Counted from the first letter of the stretch, positions 16,022 to 24,292 are shown. The stretch: 30,079 bases of DNA from an uncultured Bacilli bacterium (GCA_910588025.1 CAJUQG010000016.1:1-30079); one strand, 5' to 3'. Made by a program: numbers and translations. Notes: generated from the letters alone by a model not told the origin.

Positions 16022-16050
16022 TTGTTTTCTCGACAAATTTGTGTTAGTAT
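16022..16050 (+). promoter_or_regulatory. Promoter of the 16077-16757 gene
   Basis: TTGTTT (16022-16027), 17 bases, TAGTAT (16045-16050) with a TGT extension directly before the -10. It is 26 bases before the ATG. Confidence 0.6.
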
Positions 16051-16076
16051 TTATTTTATTTTTAAGGGGGATTTTT

Positions 16077-16757
16077 ATGTTATTTTTGGAACAGATGAGA
16101 GAAGAAATTATTTTGCATCAAGATGAAATCTTAAAAAAACCTTTTTCTTCTTCTTTTTATGATTTTCTAGAAATTGGACTTCTAGATTTTTCACTTCTTT
16201 ATTTTGCCAATGAATTGCAAGGAGACAAACAAACGATATTGTTTGAATTATATGAGAAAAGTTGTGACATTACAGATTTCTTTGAACAATTTTGTAAGCA
16301 ATTTTCCCTGTCTATAAAAGAGCTTATTTCGATTCTTAGTTCGGCAATATTGCAATTTTACAATACCAATTCTGTAATGCGAATTCATTTAATGCATGTT
16401 ATACAAAATTGGCCGACAAAATTGCATGAAAAAAATAGATTTTTCTCTGAATATACTTGGAACTATGTTGCTAATGTAGATGGTTGGATTGAACTATTAG
16501 AAGTTCTTTTAAATACTCATATTCAACATGAAAATGAAGATGTGTATCTTGTTATAAACTACTTTTTAAAGCAAATGGAATACTTTCCACAAGATATTCA
16601 AGAGTCTATTCTCATTAATATTGGTTTAAAACTTGGTTATTCTTTTTGGAATTATGAAACAAAAACCCTAAATTATTCTGTGTTTCATGACTTTATTGTA
16701 TTAGAATCAGAAAAAAGAAAAAAAGCACAAAAGCGTGCTAAAGTATGTGGAAATTAA
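16077..16757 (+). CDS. Helical cytoplasmic protein of unknown function
   Basis: 226 residues from the ATG six bases after AAGGGGG; the frame runs back to an ATG at 16008, but that part contains the promoter. No family recognised. The sequence is almost wholly alpha-helical in character, rich in Phe, Leu, Ile and Glu, with no signal peptide or clear membrane segment, and ends in a basic tail (KRKKAQKRAK). Patterns such as FYDFLEIGLLDFSLLYFAN and WIELLEVLLNTHIQ would fit a helical-repeat or small-molecule-responsive helical fold. It is one of only two plus-strand genes in the window, is transcribed divergently from ppaC and converges on uvrB. Its last codons lie in a palindrome shared with the end of uvrB. 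Confidence 0.75.
   Translation: MLFLEQMREEIILHQDEILKKPFSSSFYDFLEIGLLDFSLLYFANELQGDKQTILFELYEKSCDITDFFEQFCKQFSLSIKELISILSSAILQFYNTNSVMRIHLMHVIQNWPTKLHEKNRFFSEYTWNYVANVDGWIELLEVLLNTHIQHENEDVYLVINYFLKQMEYFPQDIQESILINIGLKLGYSFWNYETKTLNYSVFHDFIVLESEKRKKAQKRAKVCGN
16724..16739 (-). terminator. Terminator of uvrB, inside the convergent gene
   Basis: Minus strand AGCAC, 6-base loop, GTGCT, then TTTTTTTC. The stem is short but the T-tract is strong. It lies within the 3' end of the convergent plus-strand coding region. Confidence 0.6.
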
Positions 16758-16776
16758 ATGGTTAATTTCCACTTTT
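16747..16776. terminator. 11-bp palindromic terminator holding both convergent stop codons
   Basis: GTGGAAATTAA, loop ATGG, TTAATTTCCAC: a perfect 11-bp stem. The plus-strand stop (16755-16757) and the uvrB stop (16762-16764) sit on opposite arms at the loop, so both proteins end in Gly-Asn. On the plus strand the stem is followed by TTTTC, which suits termination of the 16077 gene. Confidence 0.75.
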
Positions 16777-18711
16777 CATTTCAAATAAAATATCTCTTAG
16801 TTCCATAGCTCTTTCAAAATCCAAATTTTTAGCAGCATTTTTCATTTCTTCTTCCACACGAGCAATCATGTCAATTTTCTCTTTTTTCGTCATTTTTGTT
16901 TCTTTTTTCTCTGTTGTTACTTTATTGGTTACGACATCTTTAATCGCTTTCATAATGGTCTTTGGGGTAATATTGTGTTCTTCATTATATTTTTCTTGGA
17001 TTTCACGACGGCGTTTTGTTTCCGTAATAGCAATTTGCATTGCTTCTGAAATGGTATCCGCATACATGATGACGTGTCCATTTTGATTTCTTGCACAACG
17101 TCCTATTGTTTGAATTAAACTTCGACTACTTCTTAAAAAGCCTTGTTTATCAGCATCTAAAATACAAATTAGACTTACTTCGGGAATATCGATTCCTTCA
17201 CGAAGAAGGTTAATTCCTACAATACAATCATACATTCCAGCTCTTAGGTCATGAATAATTTTTAGTCGTTCTAATGTTTTTACTTCATTGTGTAAATAAG
17301 CTACCTTAATATTCATTTCTTTTAAGTAATTGGTTAATTCTTCACTCATTCGAATGGTAAGGGTAGTAATTAATACTCTTTCGTTCTTTTCGATACGGTT
17401 TCTAATTTCTCCAATAATATCATCAATTTGCCCTTCACTTGGTTTTATTTCAATGGTTGGATCTAGTAACCCAGTTGGGCGTATTACTTGTTCTACATAA
17501 TGGTTATCTACAAGTTCTGTTTCATAATCACCTGGAGTTGCCGATACATAAATTGCCTGATTTACTTTGTTTTCAAATTCAGCAAATTTTAATGGACGGT
17601 TATCTAAGGCACTTGGAAGACGGAATCCATAATCCACAAGGGTTTGTTTTCTCATACGGTCTCCATTATACATTCCCCGCACTTGAGGAAGTGTTACATG
17701 TGATTCGTCTACGACTAATAGAAAATCTTTGGGAAAGAAATCAATTAAACATGTTGGAGTCTCTCCCGCGTCTCTTAAAGCTAAATGGCGTGAATAGTTT
17801 TCTACGCCACTACAAAATCCTGTTTCTTTTAACATTTCAATATCATAATTTGTTCGTTCTCGTAATCGCTGTTCTTCTAATAATTTATTTTGGCTCTTTA
17901 ATTCTTCTAAACGAAATTCTAATTCTTTTTCAATTCGAGAAATTGCTTCTTGCATTTTTTCATCACTGGTTACGAAATGACTTGCGGGAGAAATGGTGAT
18001 GCTTTTTTTCTCATCGATAATAGCCCCTGTGACAGGATCAAAGGTGCATAACCGTTCTACTTCATCTCCAAATAATTCGATTCTTGTGCCATTCGCATGT
18101 TCATTAACTGGAATGATATCTATAATATCCCCACGAACACGGAAAGTTCCTCGGTGAAAATCAATGTCACTTCTTTCATAAGTCATATCAATTAATTTAT
18201 TAATAATATCATTTCGTTTGATATGATCATTTTTGGTTAAAATTAACATCTTTTTTTGATATTCTTCTTTTTCACCAATTCCATAAATACATGAAACACT
18301 TGAGACAACAATTACATCATTATAATTAATTAAAGCACTCGTTGCAGCATGACGAAGCTCATCTATTTCATCATTGATTGAGGAATCTTTTTCTATATAT
18401 GTATCGCTACTTGGAACATATGCTTCTGGTTGATAATAGTCGTAATACGAAACAAAATACTCTACATGATTGTTTGGGAACAATTCTTTCATTTCTGCAT
18501 AGAGTTGTCCTGCTAGTGTTTTGTTATGGGCAAGAATGAGGGTTGGCTTGTTTATTTTTGTTATTACGTTAGCAATTGTGAATGTTTTTCCTGTACCTGT
18601 TGCACCCAATAAAACCTGATGTTTTTCCCCTTTTTCTAAACCATTCACTAATTTTTCAATTGCTTGTGGTTGATCTCCATTTGGTTCAAATTTTGATACT
18701 AATTCAAACAT
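16762..18711 (-). CDS. uvrB: Excinuclease ABC subunit B
   Basis: 649 residues, full length. Walker A is GATGTGKT (36-43). The beta-hairpin region that clamps DNA is present (VSYYDYYQPEAYVPSSDTYI, about 87-106), as are the helicase-like DESHV box, the QTIGRCARN motif near the end of the helicase core and a C-terminal UVR domain (about 610-645, beginning IDMIARVEEEMKNAAKNL) that contacts UvrC. UvrB verifies damage loaded by UvrA and recruits UvrC. GGAGGTAAATT precedes the ATG. It is not adjacent to uvrA; the pyrophosphatase, SDR and other genes lie between. The 210-base upstream region is AT-rich with a direct GGACGA repeat and no clear promoter or LexA box. Confidence 0.98.
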   Translation of the reverse strand: MFELVSKFEPNGDQPQAIEKLVNGLEKGEKHQVLLGATGTGKTFTIANVITKINKPTLILAHNKTLAGQLYAEMKELFPNNHVEYFVSYYDYYQPEAYVPSSDTYIEKDSSINDEIDELRHAATSALINYNDVIVVSSVSCIYGIGEKEEYQKKMLILTKNDHIKRNDIINKLIDMTYERSDIDFHRGTFRVRGDIIDIIPVNEHANGTRIELFGDEVERLCTFDPVTGAIIDEKKSITISPASHFVTSDEKMQEAISRIEKELEFRLEELKSQNKLLEEQRLRERTNYDIEMLKETGFCSGVENYSRHLALRDAGETPTCLIDFFPKDFLLVVDESHVTLPQVRGMYNGDRMRKQTLVDYGFRLPSALDNRPLKFAEFENKVNQAIYVSATPGDYETELVDNHYVEQVIRPTGLLDPTIEIKPSEGQIDDIIGEIRNRIEKNERVLITTLTIRMSEELTNYLKEMNIKVAYLHNEVKTLERLKIIHDLRAGMYDCIVGINLLREGIDIPEVSLICILDADKQGFLRSSRSLIQTIGRCARNQNGHVIMYADTISEAMQIAITETKRRREIQEKYNEEHNITPKTIMKAIKDVVTNKVTTEKKETKMTKKEKIDMIARVEEEMKNAAKNLDFERAMELRDILFEMKSGN

Positions 18712-18834
18712 AATTTACCTCCATTCATTTTTATTTTGTTTACTTAAAACTAAATTATTCGTCCTCAAACTCGTCCTTAAATAATAAATTTGACTGATTA
18801 AAAGTTTTCATTATTTAATTCTTCTCACACACCT

Positions 18835-18863
18835 AAAAAAGAAAGTGTTAGATTGATTTAACA
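18835..18863 (-). terminator. Weak terminator candidate after the ASCH-like gene
   Basis: Minus strand TGTTA, 8-base loop, TAACA, then CTTTCTTTTTT, about 60 bases after the stop. The 5-bp stem is weak. Confidence 0.35.
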
Positions 18864-18921
18864 ATTAATAAGCTATTTAAATTATCTATAATCTAGAAGA
18901 ATAATAAATTATTTCCCAATT

Positions 18922-19899
18922 TTAAAATCTTTCTAAAACTTTAACTCTTAAATAAATAAGTAAACTATCCTCGGTAAATTCTTCATCAAACATTTTTCCA
19001 TCTTCACGATAATCATCATATAAATATTTTTTATAATCTAGGAACGTTTTATACCCAGCCATTTTATAATTGACCATTTCTGCTTTCAATTCTTTGAAAG
19101 GAATAAATTCTTCACTAATAACTTCCAAGGTACCACAATATTCGCTATTTGAATTCACTAACATATACTTTTTTCCCACTTGTGTCTCATTATTAAAAGA
19201 ATACTTTCTTTGTAAAATATAATCTTTCTGACCATTCAAATAAGCTTCTGCTATTTCTTTTTTCTCACAATAAAGAGGACAATAGGAACTATACAGTAAT
19301 ACTTTTTCATTCGCATATCTTTTCATATTTTCTTTTTCTATTAATTTTTTCCATCTTTTTGAGTATCCTAATAGAAAATAATAATCTTTTATACTCTTTC
19401 TCTTTTTATCATTAATTTCTTGCCATTTTTCATTTAAAACTATAATATCTGAACTTTCCTTGTCATCTGGTAAACCAATCACTTTTAAATAGCTTTGTAT
19501 TTTCTTTAAACAACGTAATTCTTGTTTACTATACTCTTCTAAATAATTATCAGGTATATGAAATGTTTCTGGATATCTATAAACGCGCTCTATTACTTCA
19601 TCAAAAGAATGACAATGACTCTCCATCATTTGATACTTAGCTTCTTTTTCTTCTGAATTTTTTTGCCCATACATAACAGCTTCATAATGATAAATTACTC
19701 CGCTTTTAGAAACATTTCCTAGTGCTTCATATAAGCTTGTCTGTATATCATAACCATTTTGTCTATATCCATCATAATACACCCATTCAAAGGTATCTCT
19801 TTTTTTATCAAAAAAAGGGTAAGGTAAATTACAATTTCTAAATTTTTTATATCTTTTGTTCTGTTTCCAGAAATAATATTTATTCTTTAAATTTCTCAT
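18922..19899 (-). CDS. Uncharacterised protein with a probable C-terminal ASCH/PUA-like domain
   Basis: 325 residues, very rich in Tyr, Lys and Glu, with no signal peptide or membrane segment. The first two thirds (about 1-210) match nothing I recognise. The last third (about 215-325) reads like an ASCH domain: an opening helix with EIAEAYLNGQKDYILQRK, a strand pair with GKKYMLVNS and CGTLEVISEEFIPFKEL, and a final FDEEFTEDSLLIYLRVKVL in the place of the usual acidic-strand ending. ASCH domains are PUA-like folds thought to bind RNA or nucleotides. The ribosome binding site is poor (AGATAAAT) and the composition is more AT-rich than its neighbours, so recent acquisition is possible. It lies downstream of the HExxH protein gene with a 225-base gap. 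The domain assignment is inference. Confidence 0.65.
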   Translation of the reverse strand: MRNLKNKYYFWKQNKRYKKFRNCNLPYPFFDKKRDTFEWVYYDGYRQNGYDIQTSLYEALGNVSKSGVIYHYEAVMYGQKNSEEKEAKYQMMESHCHSFDEVIERVYRYPETFHIPDNYLEEYSKQELRCLKKIQSYLKVIGLPDDKESSDIIVLNEKWQEINDKKRKSIKDYYFLLGYSKRWKKLIEKENMKRYANEKVLLYSSYCPLYCEKKEIAEAYLNGQKDYILQRKYSFNNETQVGKKYMLVNSNSEYCGTLEVISEEFIPFKELKAEMVNYKMAGYKTFLDYKKYLYDDYREDGKMFDEEFTEDSLLIYLRVKVLERF

Positions 19900-19975
19900 A
19901 TTTATCTAATATCCTTATTTATTAATTTCTTGTTTTATACTCTAATATCCATCATAATTTGATACTATTCTTTTT

Positions 19976-20004
19976 ATTATACTATTTTCTATTAATTTTT
20001 TAAA
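19976..20004 (-). promoter_or_regulatory. Possible promoter of the ASCH-like gene
   Basis: Minus strand TATAAT (19976-19981) with a weak TTTAAA 17 bases upstream, giving a leader of about 75 bases. The leader contains a direct repeat GGATATTAGA (two copies). Confidence 0.4.
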
Positions 20005-20124
20005 TTATATTTAGCACTCTCAAAGAGGAATATTTAAAATATTTGCTCATTTGTAATGAAGAAAATTTATAATGATATATTTTAACACTAAAACAGCTTG
20101 AAATGTATTTATGTACCTATCGTT

Positions 20125-21522
20125 CTAAATTTTTTTAGAATTTCTCAAACTATTATTTCTTATTTTATCAATCATAGAAAGTTTTTCATCTAATCCATCA
20201 GCATTTTTTTCAATTAAATATCTTTCAATTTTTTCTAGAAATTGTTCAAAAAGTTCGGTAAATGATAATTCCTGTGTTAATGAGACTTGCATTTTTTGGC
20301 TTAGTTCCATTCCAAATCGATAATATTGATATCGTTTATAATCGTCTTCTCCTAAAATTTCTTGTGGGGTGCGCTCTTTTTTATCTTGATATTCTCGAAG
20401 ACTTTTTTCTTCTTCTTTTATCTCTTCTTTTAAGATAGTTTCAAATTTTTCAAAAGTAAATAATTCCAACTCATCAAACAATTGCTGTTGTACTTCTTTT
20501 GGTTCACTTGCTATAAACTCTTTTTCCTCTGAAATAATCTCCATATATTTTTCCATTAATAAATTAGGATTTTGTACTAGGTTTATTTTTTCATTTACCG
20601 ATTCAATGTGAGATTGTAATCCTTCTAAAAATTTTTTTCTATCTTCCTTTAACATATAGGAAATTGTTTGATCCCATTTTTCTACCTTTTTTGAACAACG
20701 ATTTATGCTAACATCTACTGAGTTATTAAATATTTCTTTGGTATTTTCACAGTTACATGATGCTACAATAAGTGTTGCTAAGGAAAAAATATCGGAAAAA
20801 TTATTTCTATTTTCTTCTTTAGTAATATCTTTAAAAAGATCTGAAAAAATGTGGAAATTAGATACACTATGTAATTTATTCCAAGAATCACGCATTTCTT
20901 TTGGAAGAACACTCATTAATAACATATATACTAAATAGTAAATATAATAGGAATCTTTGGTAATATCTAAAAGATGGTAATGATATTCCCCTTCACCCTC
21001 ATTTAGCATTTGTAACATATCATTCGCAAATGGAAATTCACTTGGGTAGATATAATTTTGATTTATGTGTTGCAATTCATGTTGTAATGTAAGGAATGAG
21101 CTTGGTTCATCTAATAACTCAATTGTTTCACCACGATGACATACTCCTGATGCTGATAAATAGTAGTCACCGTTTTCATCTAAAACAAAACTATTTTCTT
21201 CTTTTGAAAATCGTTGTATTAATTCATTTACATGAAATGGTATTTTTTGGATACATTTATATAAATAACTTTGAGAATTTACTAATATTTCATTTAATTC
21301 TAATAATTTTATATCTTTTGTCTGTTTTAATTTCTCTAAATTATATTCGATGTATTCATTTAAACTAAAATGATTTAAAATATCCCAACTAGGTTCATAA
21401 AATTTTAAAATACATAAAATCCATTGTTTTAAACCTATAATTGTTTTATTATCCCAATTTTTTTCTATACATATTTTTTCTAATTTTACAAAATAATGAA
21501 GAAATTCAGTATAATCTGGCAT
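20125..21522 (-). CDS. HExxH metallopeptidase-like protein
   Basis: 465 residues, with no signal peptide and no clear membrane segment. The key motif is LQHELQHINQN, an HExxH with His148, Glu149 and His152. It is followed about 23 residues later by MLNEGEGEYH with Glu175/177/179, which gives the acidic third ligand expected of gluzincin-type zinc peptidases. The C-terminal half is strongly charged and helical (EEIKEEEKSLREYQDKKE and similar) and may be coiled-coil. I cannot name the family. The start overlaps the end of the 68-residue ORF by 17 bases and is preceded by GAGG, so translation is probably coupled. The product is probably cytoplasmic or released with its partner; a toxin or a phage-defence effector is possible but unproven. 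Confidence 0.7.
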   Translation of the reverse strand: MPDYTEFLHYFVKLEKICIEKNWDNKTIIGLKQWILCILKFYEPSWDILNHFSLNEYIEYNLEKLKQTKDIKLLELNEILVNSQSYLYKCIQKIPFHVNELIQRFSKEENSFVLDENGDYYLSASGVCHRGETIELLDEPSSFLTLQHELQHINQNYIYPSEFPFANDMLQMLNEGEGEYHYHLLDITKDSYYIYYLVYMLLMSVLPKEMRDSWNKLHSVSNFHIFSDLFKDITKEENRNNFSDIFSLATLIVASCNCENTKEIFNNSVDVSINRCSKKVEKWDQTISYMLKEDRKKFLEGLQSHIESVNEKINLVQNPNLLMEKYMEIISEEKEFIASEPKEVQQQLFDELELFTFEKFETILKEEIKEEEKSLREYQDKKERTPQEILGEDDYKRYQYYRFGMELSQKMQVSLTQELSFTELFEQFLEKIERYLIEKNADGLDEKLSMIDKIRNNSLRNSKKI

Positions 21523-21712
21523 CTATATCCTCTTTCATCGCTTGATATAAATTAGAATCTTTGCTTTTAACTTCCTCTATTTTTTTTAGTTTCTCTTCCT
21601 TTGCTACAAAAGTATTTTGATTTAAGAAGAGATTCCATTTATCAATTACATCATAAACCAAATCTTCATTATTACAAATTTTGAGATATTTTAATTTACA
21701 TTTTTCTGGCAT
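21506..21712 (-). CDS. Small protein coupled to the HExxH protein
   Basis: 68 residues, charged, helical, no membrane segment; no family recognised. It is preceded by AAGGA ten bases before the ATG and by a good promoter. Its TGA stop lies 17 bases inside the next gene, with that gene's ribosome binding site (GAGG) in its last codons. The arrangement of a small first gene and a large peptidase-like second gene would fit an inhibitor or chaperone with its enzyme, but that is a guess. A single gene broken by a frameshift is a less likely alternative, because the second gene has its own well-placed ribosome binding site. Confidence 0.6.
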   Translation of the reverse strand: MPEKCKLKYLKICNNEDLVYDVIDKWNLFLNQNTFVAKEEKLKKIEEVKSKDSNLYQAMKEDIDARLY

Positions 21713-21736
21713 ATTTTAACATTCCTTATGATATCT

Positions 21737-21766
21737 ATTATATCAATTTTTATCATAAAGAAGCAA
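21737..21766 (-). promoter_or_regulatory. Promoter of the 68-residue ORF and HExxH gene
   Basis: Minus strand: TTGCTT (21761-21766), 18 bases, perfect TATAAT (21737-21742), about 25 bases before the ATG. Confidence 0.65.
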
Positions 21767-21796
21767 CCCAATAGAAAGAATTTATCAATCTAAACA

Positions 21797-22678
21797 TTAT
21801 CTTCTTACTAAGTTTTTTTGATATATTGATTCAATGTTTAAGATTTCTTCTTTATTTTCTGATGTAATAAGTCCTACCCGTTCTAATTGATCAAGAGAAA
21901 AACCAACATTAGTCAATGAAAGAACATCTTTGTATTTCATAATGATATTGGGGTCTATAAATCCACGATAGTTTTCTCCACTAGCATCAGTGTACGCTTT
22001 TTCTATTTTATAGGGATGAATTTCACGATTAGTATTTTTTTTAGCAAACATATAAGCGGCATTGATTTCAGAAACCCAAGCATTCGCAAAAGATATCATA
22101 TTCTTTTTATTTATTTTGCCATTTTTATCAAGTACTTTAAACTCTTCTGGGAAAAGAGCCTTTCCATAAACAACCATATTGTTATGAAAAAATTGTTGCG
22201 GTTCCATGAAAATAGGAAGAACTGGTTTGTTACTTAAAGAGGAAAAGTAAAAAGCTCCTAAAGGAATTGTTTTTTGATGATACTCTTGAAAATTTATCAT
22301 TAGTTCTGGGTCAACATGACGACCTTGTGGAAAAATGATTAAAGAATGATTCTTTTGTTTTAGTTTCTCTAATTCTGCTTTTAATTCTTCTAATACTATT
22401 TTATTTCGAGTAATAGGATAAACATGAAAAGGGGGAAGTAATTTTGCAATGTTAGGATAATTTAACCAAAACTCTTTATACATAAATGTATCTAAATCAA
22501 AATCTTTACTCAATAAAGACCATATTAAATATCCATCAAAGTTATTTGTGTGATTTGGTGCAAAAATGTAAGCTGGTTCTGTTACATTCTCTTTCTTATA
22601 TTCTGTAGCTTGAAAAAGTAATTTTCCAACTAAAGTATTCGCACTATGGGCTAATATAGGATTTATTCTATCTTTCAT
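21797..22678 (-). CDS. PlsC-like lysophospholipid/glycerophosphate acyltransferase family protein
   Basis: 293 residues. The acyltransferase HX4D motif is APNHTNNFD (His43, Asp48). The later phosphate-binding motif appears as IIFPQGRHVD (about 114-123), where most family members have FPEGTRS, and is followed by KPVLPIFMEP. The family transfers acyl chains to lysophospholipids or glycerol-3-phosphate at the membrane; the exact acceptor here is not visible. GAGGTATT precedes the ATG. It lies 49 bases downstream of the anchored camelysin-like gene and is probably on the same transcript. No clear terminator follows. The altered FPQGR motif suggests a divergent branch rather than a housekeeping PlsC. 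Confidence 0.82.
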   Translation of the reverse strand: MKDRINPILAHSANTLVGKLLFQATEYKKENVTEPAYIFAPNHTNNFDGYLIWSLLSKDFDLDTFMYKEFWLNYPNIAKLLPPFHVYPITRNKIVLEELKAELEKLKQKNHSLIIFPQGRHVDPELMINFQEYHQKTIPLGAFYFSSLSNKPVLPIFMEPQQFFHNNMVVYGKALFPEEFKVLDKNGKINKKNMISFANAWVSEINAAYMFAKKNTNREIHPYKIEKAYTDASGENYRGFIDPNIIMKYKDVLSLTNVGFSLDQLERVGLITSENKEEILNIESIYQKNLVRR

Positions 22679-22727
22679 TTTTTAATACCTCATTTATTTT
22701 TTTAAAACGAAATAATTAACTTTATAT

Positions 22728-23261
22728 TTAAATGAGAGCACCTTTTTGTAATTCAAAAGAGTAAGTGAGATTTTTTCCCATCATTTCATTACCAGTTGAG
22801 GCATCCATCCATAATAAAAAATTATATTTTTTCGTTTCAGCTTTTGTTACATCACTTTTTATATTAAAATAAAAATAATCAGAGTCGTCCATTACATATA
22901 AATCTTTTAGTTGCTTTTTTTGGGAATCGATAGCGATATTTAAACAATTAAAATCTAGGGATGATGATTTACTTATTTTCATCAAGATTGTAACGTTTTC
23001 GCTGGTATTTGTTTCATTAATCAACTCTATTTTTGAAGGAGTAAGATTCAATGCTTCTTTATCACTTAAAGGAAACATAGGACCTGTGGCATGGTCATCA
23101 ATTTTAAGATATGTATATTTGGCATTATCATATAATGCTGCTGTTGTCATTATTTCTTTTAATTCTAATCGTTTCCACAAAGGAAAGCTAATGGTAATAA
23201 TAGCAATCATAATGGATATTTCAATTATTTTCCAATGAATTATTTTGTCTATATTTCTCAT
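22728..23261 (-). CDS. Membrane-anchored camelysin-like protein next to sipW
   Basis: 177 residues. A membrane segment (about 12-28, IIEISIMIAIITISFPLW) is followed by an extracytoplasmic beta-type region. The C-terminal GNEMMGKNLTYSFELQ matches the MGK ending of the two SipW-type substrates here (TADMGKNISAVLGL, NAVMGKTLEGTVSV), and LLWMDASTGN lies just before it. It lacks the G-T-Y/F-A-Y/F-F-T motif, so it may stay anchored rather than be cleaved, perhaps as a fibre anchor or assembly factor in the manner of TapA; that role is inference. GAGGGAA precedes the ATG by about ten bases. It follows the sipW terminator and precedes the acyltransferase gene. Confidence 0.72.
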   Translation of the reverse strand: MRNIDKIIHWKIIEISIMIAIITISFPLWKRLELKEIMTTAALYDNAKYTYLKIDDHATGPMFPLSDKEALNLTPSKIELINETNTSENVTILMKISKSSSLDFNCLNIAIDSQKKQLKDLYVMDDSDYFYFNIKSDVTKAETKKYNFLLWMDASTGNEMMGKNLTYSFELQKGALI

Positions 23262-23320
23262 ACTATTATCGTTCCCTCTTTAAATAAAAATTATGCTAAC
23301 ATAAAATATAAAAAAAAGCA

Positions 23321-23346
23321 AAGAAAAAGTACCTAATTGGGTACTT
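23321..23346 (-). terminator. Terminator of sipW
   Basis: Minus strand AAGTACC, 6-base loop, GGTACTT, then TTTCTTTGCTTTTTTTT; it begins five bases after the sipW stop. Confidence 0.85.
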
Positions 23347-23351
23347 CTTTC

Positions 23352-24239
23352 TTATCGACGACGATTCCGGCGATTTTTTTTCTTATTTAATCGTTCTTCG
23401 ATTGGTTGAACTTTGGGAATATCTTCTTTTTCTACCATTTTTAGTTTTGGTAATTCAAAAGGTAATTCTATTTTTTCAACCGGTTTTCTTTCCATTCCAA
23501 CATTTTTTAGTTTTTGATGTGTCGGTAATGGATCTGGGTCGCTATTCTCTCGATTTATATGATATCTTTTTTGTAATTCTTCTTTTATTTCTTCTTTTTT
23601 TGCTTCAATTCTTTCTTCTTTTACTACTTCTGTATGAAGAGCTTCATTTACTTTTTTCTTTGCTCCAGTTAATTTTAATATTTTCAAAATATCATTGAAT
23701 ATAATTAATACAGCGGGAATCACAACAACTAAAAGCCATCCCGAAGAAGTAGAAAGGAATTGTTGAATTCTACCTAATTGAGGAATTTTTACGACAACTT
23801 TTCCTAAAATATTTTTAAATTGTACCGTGGTTGAATCTGGAGACATATTATTATCTCCTTTTGTTTTATACTCAATACCATTTTCTGTTTCTACAAGGGC
23901 TACAACTCGATGGGTTATAGTTAATCCTTTGGAAATTGTACTGGTAGAGATGAATGTAATAATATCTCCAACTTTTATTTCACTTGGATTACTCACTTTT
24001 TTATCAACAATCACATCATATACTTTTAAGTTTGGTTCCATACTTGGACTTACAATTGTATATAAACCTATGGCTGGAGAAAACTGTTCTCCCTTTTTTG
24101 CATAAATTTTATTAGCTATAAAGTAATACAATAAAAATGCTGCTATTACTACAAGAATTGTTAAAATGGTCCATGAAAAAACATTGGCCACAAATTTGAC
24201 CGTTTTTTTGAAACCATTATAGTTTTCGCTATGTTTCAT
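23352..24239 (-). CDS. sipW: SipW-type (ER-type) signal peptidase I with a long basic tail
   Basis: 295 residues from the ATG after GGAAGGG; 25 more codons to 24314 are open but run through the promoter. It has a membrane segment (about 23-45), a catalytic serine in VSPSMEP (Ser66), a histidine in TITHRVV (His110) in place of the bacterial catalytic lysine, which marks the ER/SipW type, KGDNNMSPD (127-135) and a second membrane segment (about 166-187). The enzyme should cleave the camelysin/TasA-type exported proteins of this window outside the membrane. A charged tail of about 105 residues follows the second membrane segment and ends in KKKNRRNRRR; B. subtilis SipW is about 190 residues and lacks it. 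The tail should be cytoplasmic. The gene has its own promoter and terminator. Confidence 0.93.
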   Translation of the reverse strand: MKHSENYNGFKKTVKFVANVFSWTILTILVVIAAFLLYYFIANKIYAKKGEQFSPAIGLYTIVSPSMEPNLKVYDVIVDKKVSNPSEIKVGDIITFISTSTISKGLTITHRVVALVETENGIEYKTKGDNNMSPDSTTVQFKNILGKVVVKIPQLGRIQQFLSTSSGWLLVVVIPAVLIIFNDILKILKLTGAKKKVNEALHTEVVKEERIEAKKEEIKEELQKRYHINRENSDPDPLPTHQKLKNVGMERKPVEKIELPFELPKLKMVEKEDIPKVQPIEERLNKKKNRRNRRR

Positions 24240-24263
24240 GGTACCCTTCCTATTCTTAGAATA

Positions 24264-24292
24264 ATTATAAGCGATTCCTAAAAAAAAGACAA
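24264..24292 (-). promoter_or_regulatory. Promoter of sipW
   Basis: Minus strand: TTGTCT (24287-24292), 17 bases, perfect TATAAT (24264-24269), 24 bases before the ATG. Confidence 0.82.

Noticed and set aside
16008..16076. Upstream extension of the plus-strand gene (and similar extensions of the 5130, ppaC and sipW frames)
   Set aside because: The extra codons overlap clear promoter boxes and lack ribosome binding sites, whereas the internal ATGs are well placed after strong ones.
18712..18800. LexA-type operator upstream of uvrB
   Set aside because: The GGACGA repeats are direct, not inverted, and no GAAC-N4-GTTC-like site is present.
20009..20040. TTAGCACTC, half of a CIRCE (HrcA) operator
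   Set aside because: The matching GAGTGCTAA is not found nine bases on, and the downstream gene is not a chaperone.
20125..20146. Inverted repeat TTCTAAA/TTTAGAA at the end of the HExxH gene as a terminator
   Set aside because: No T-tract follows the stem; the A/T run is in the loop only.
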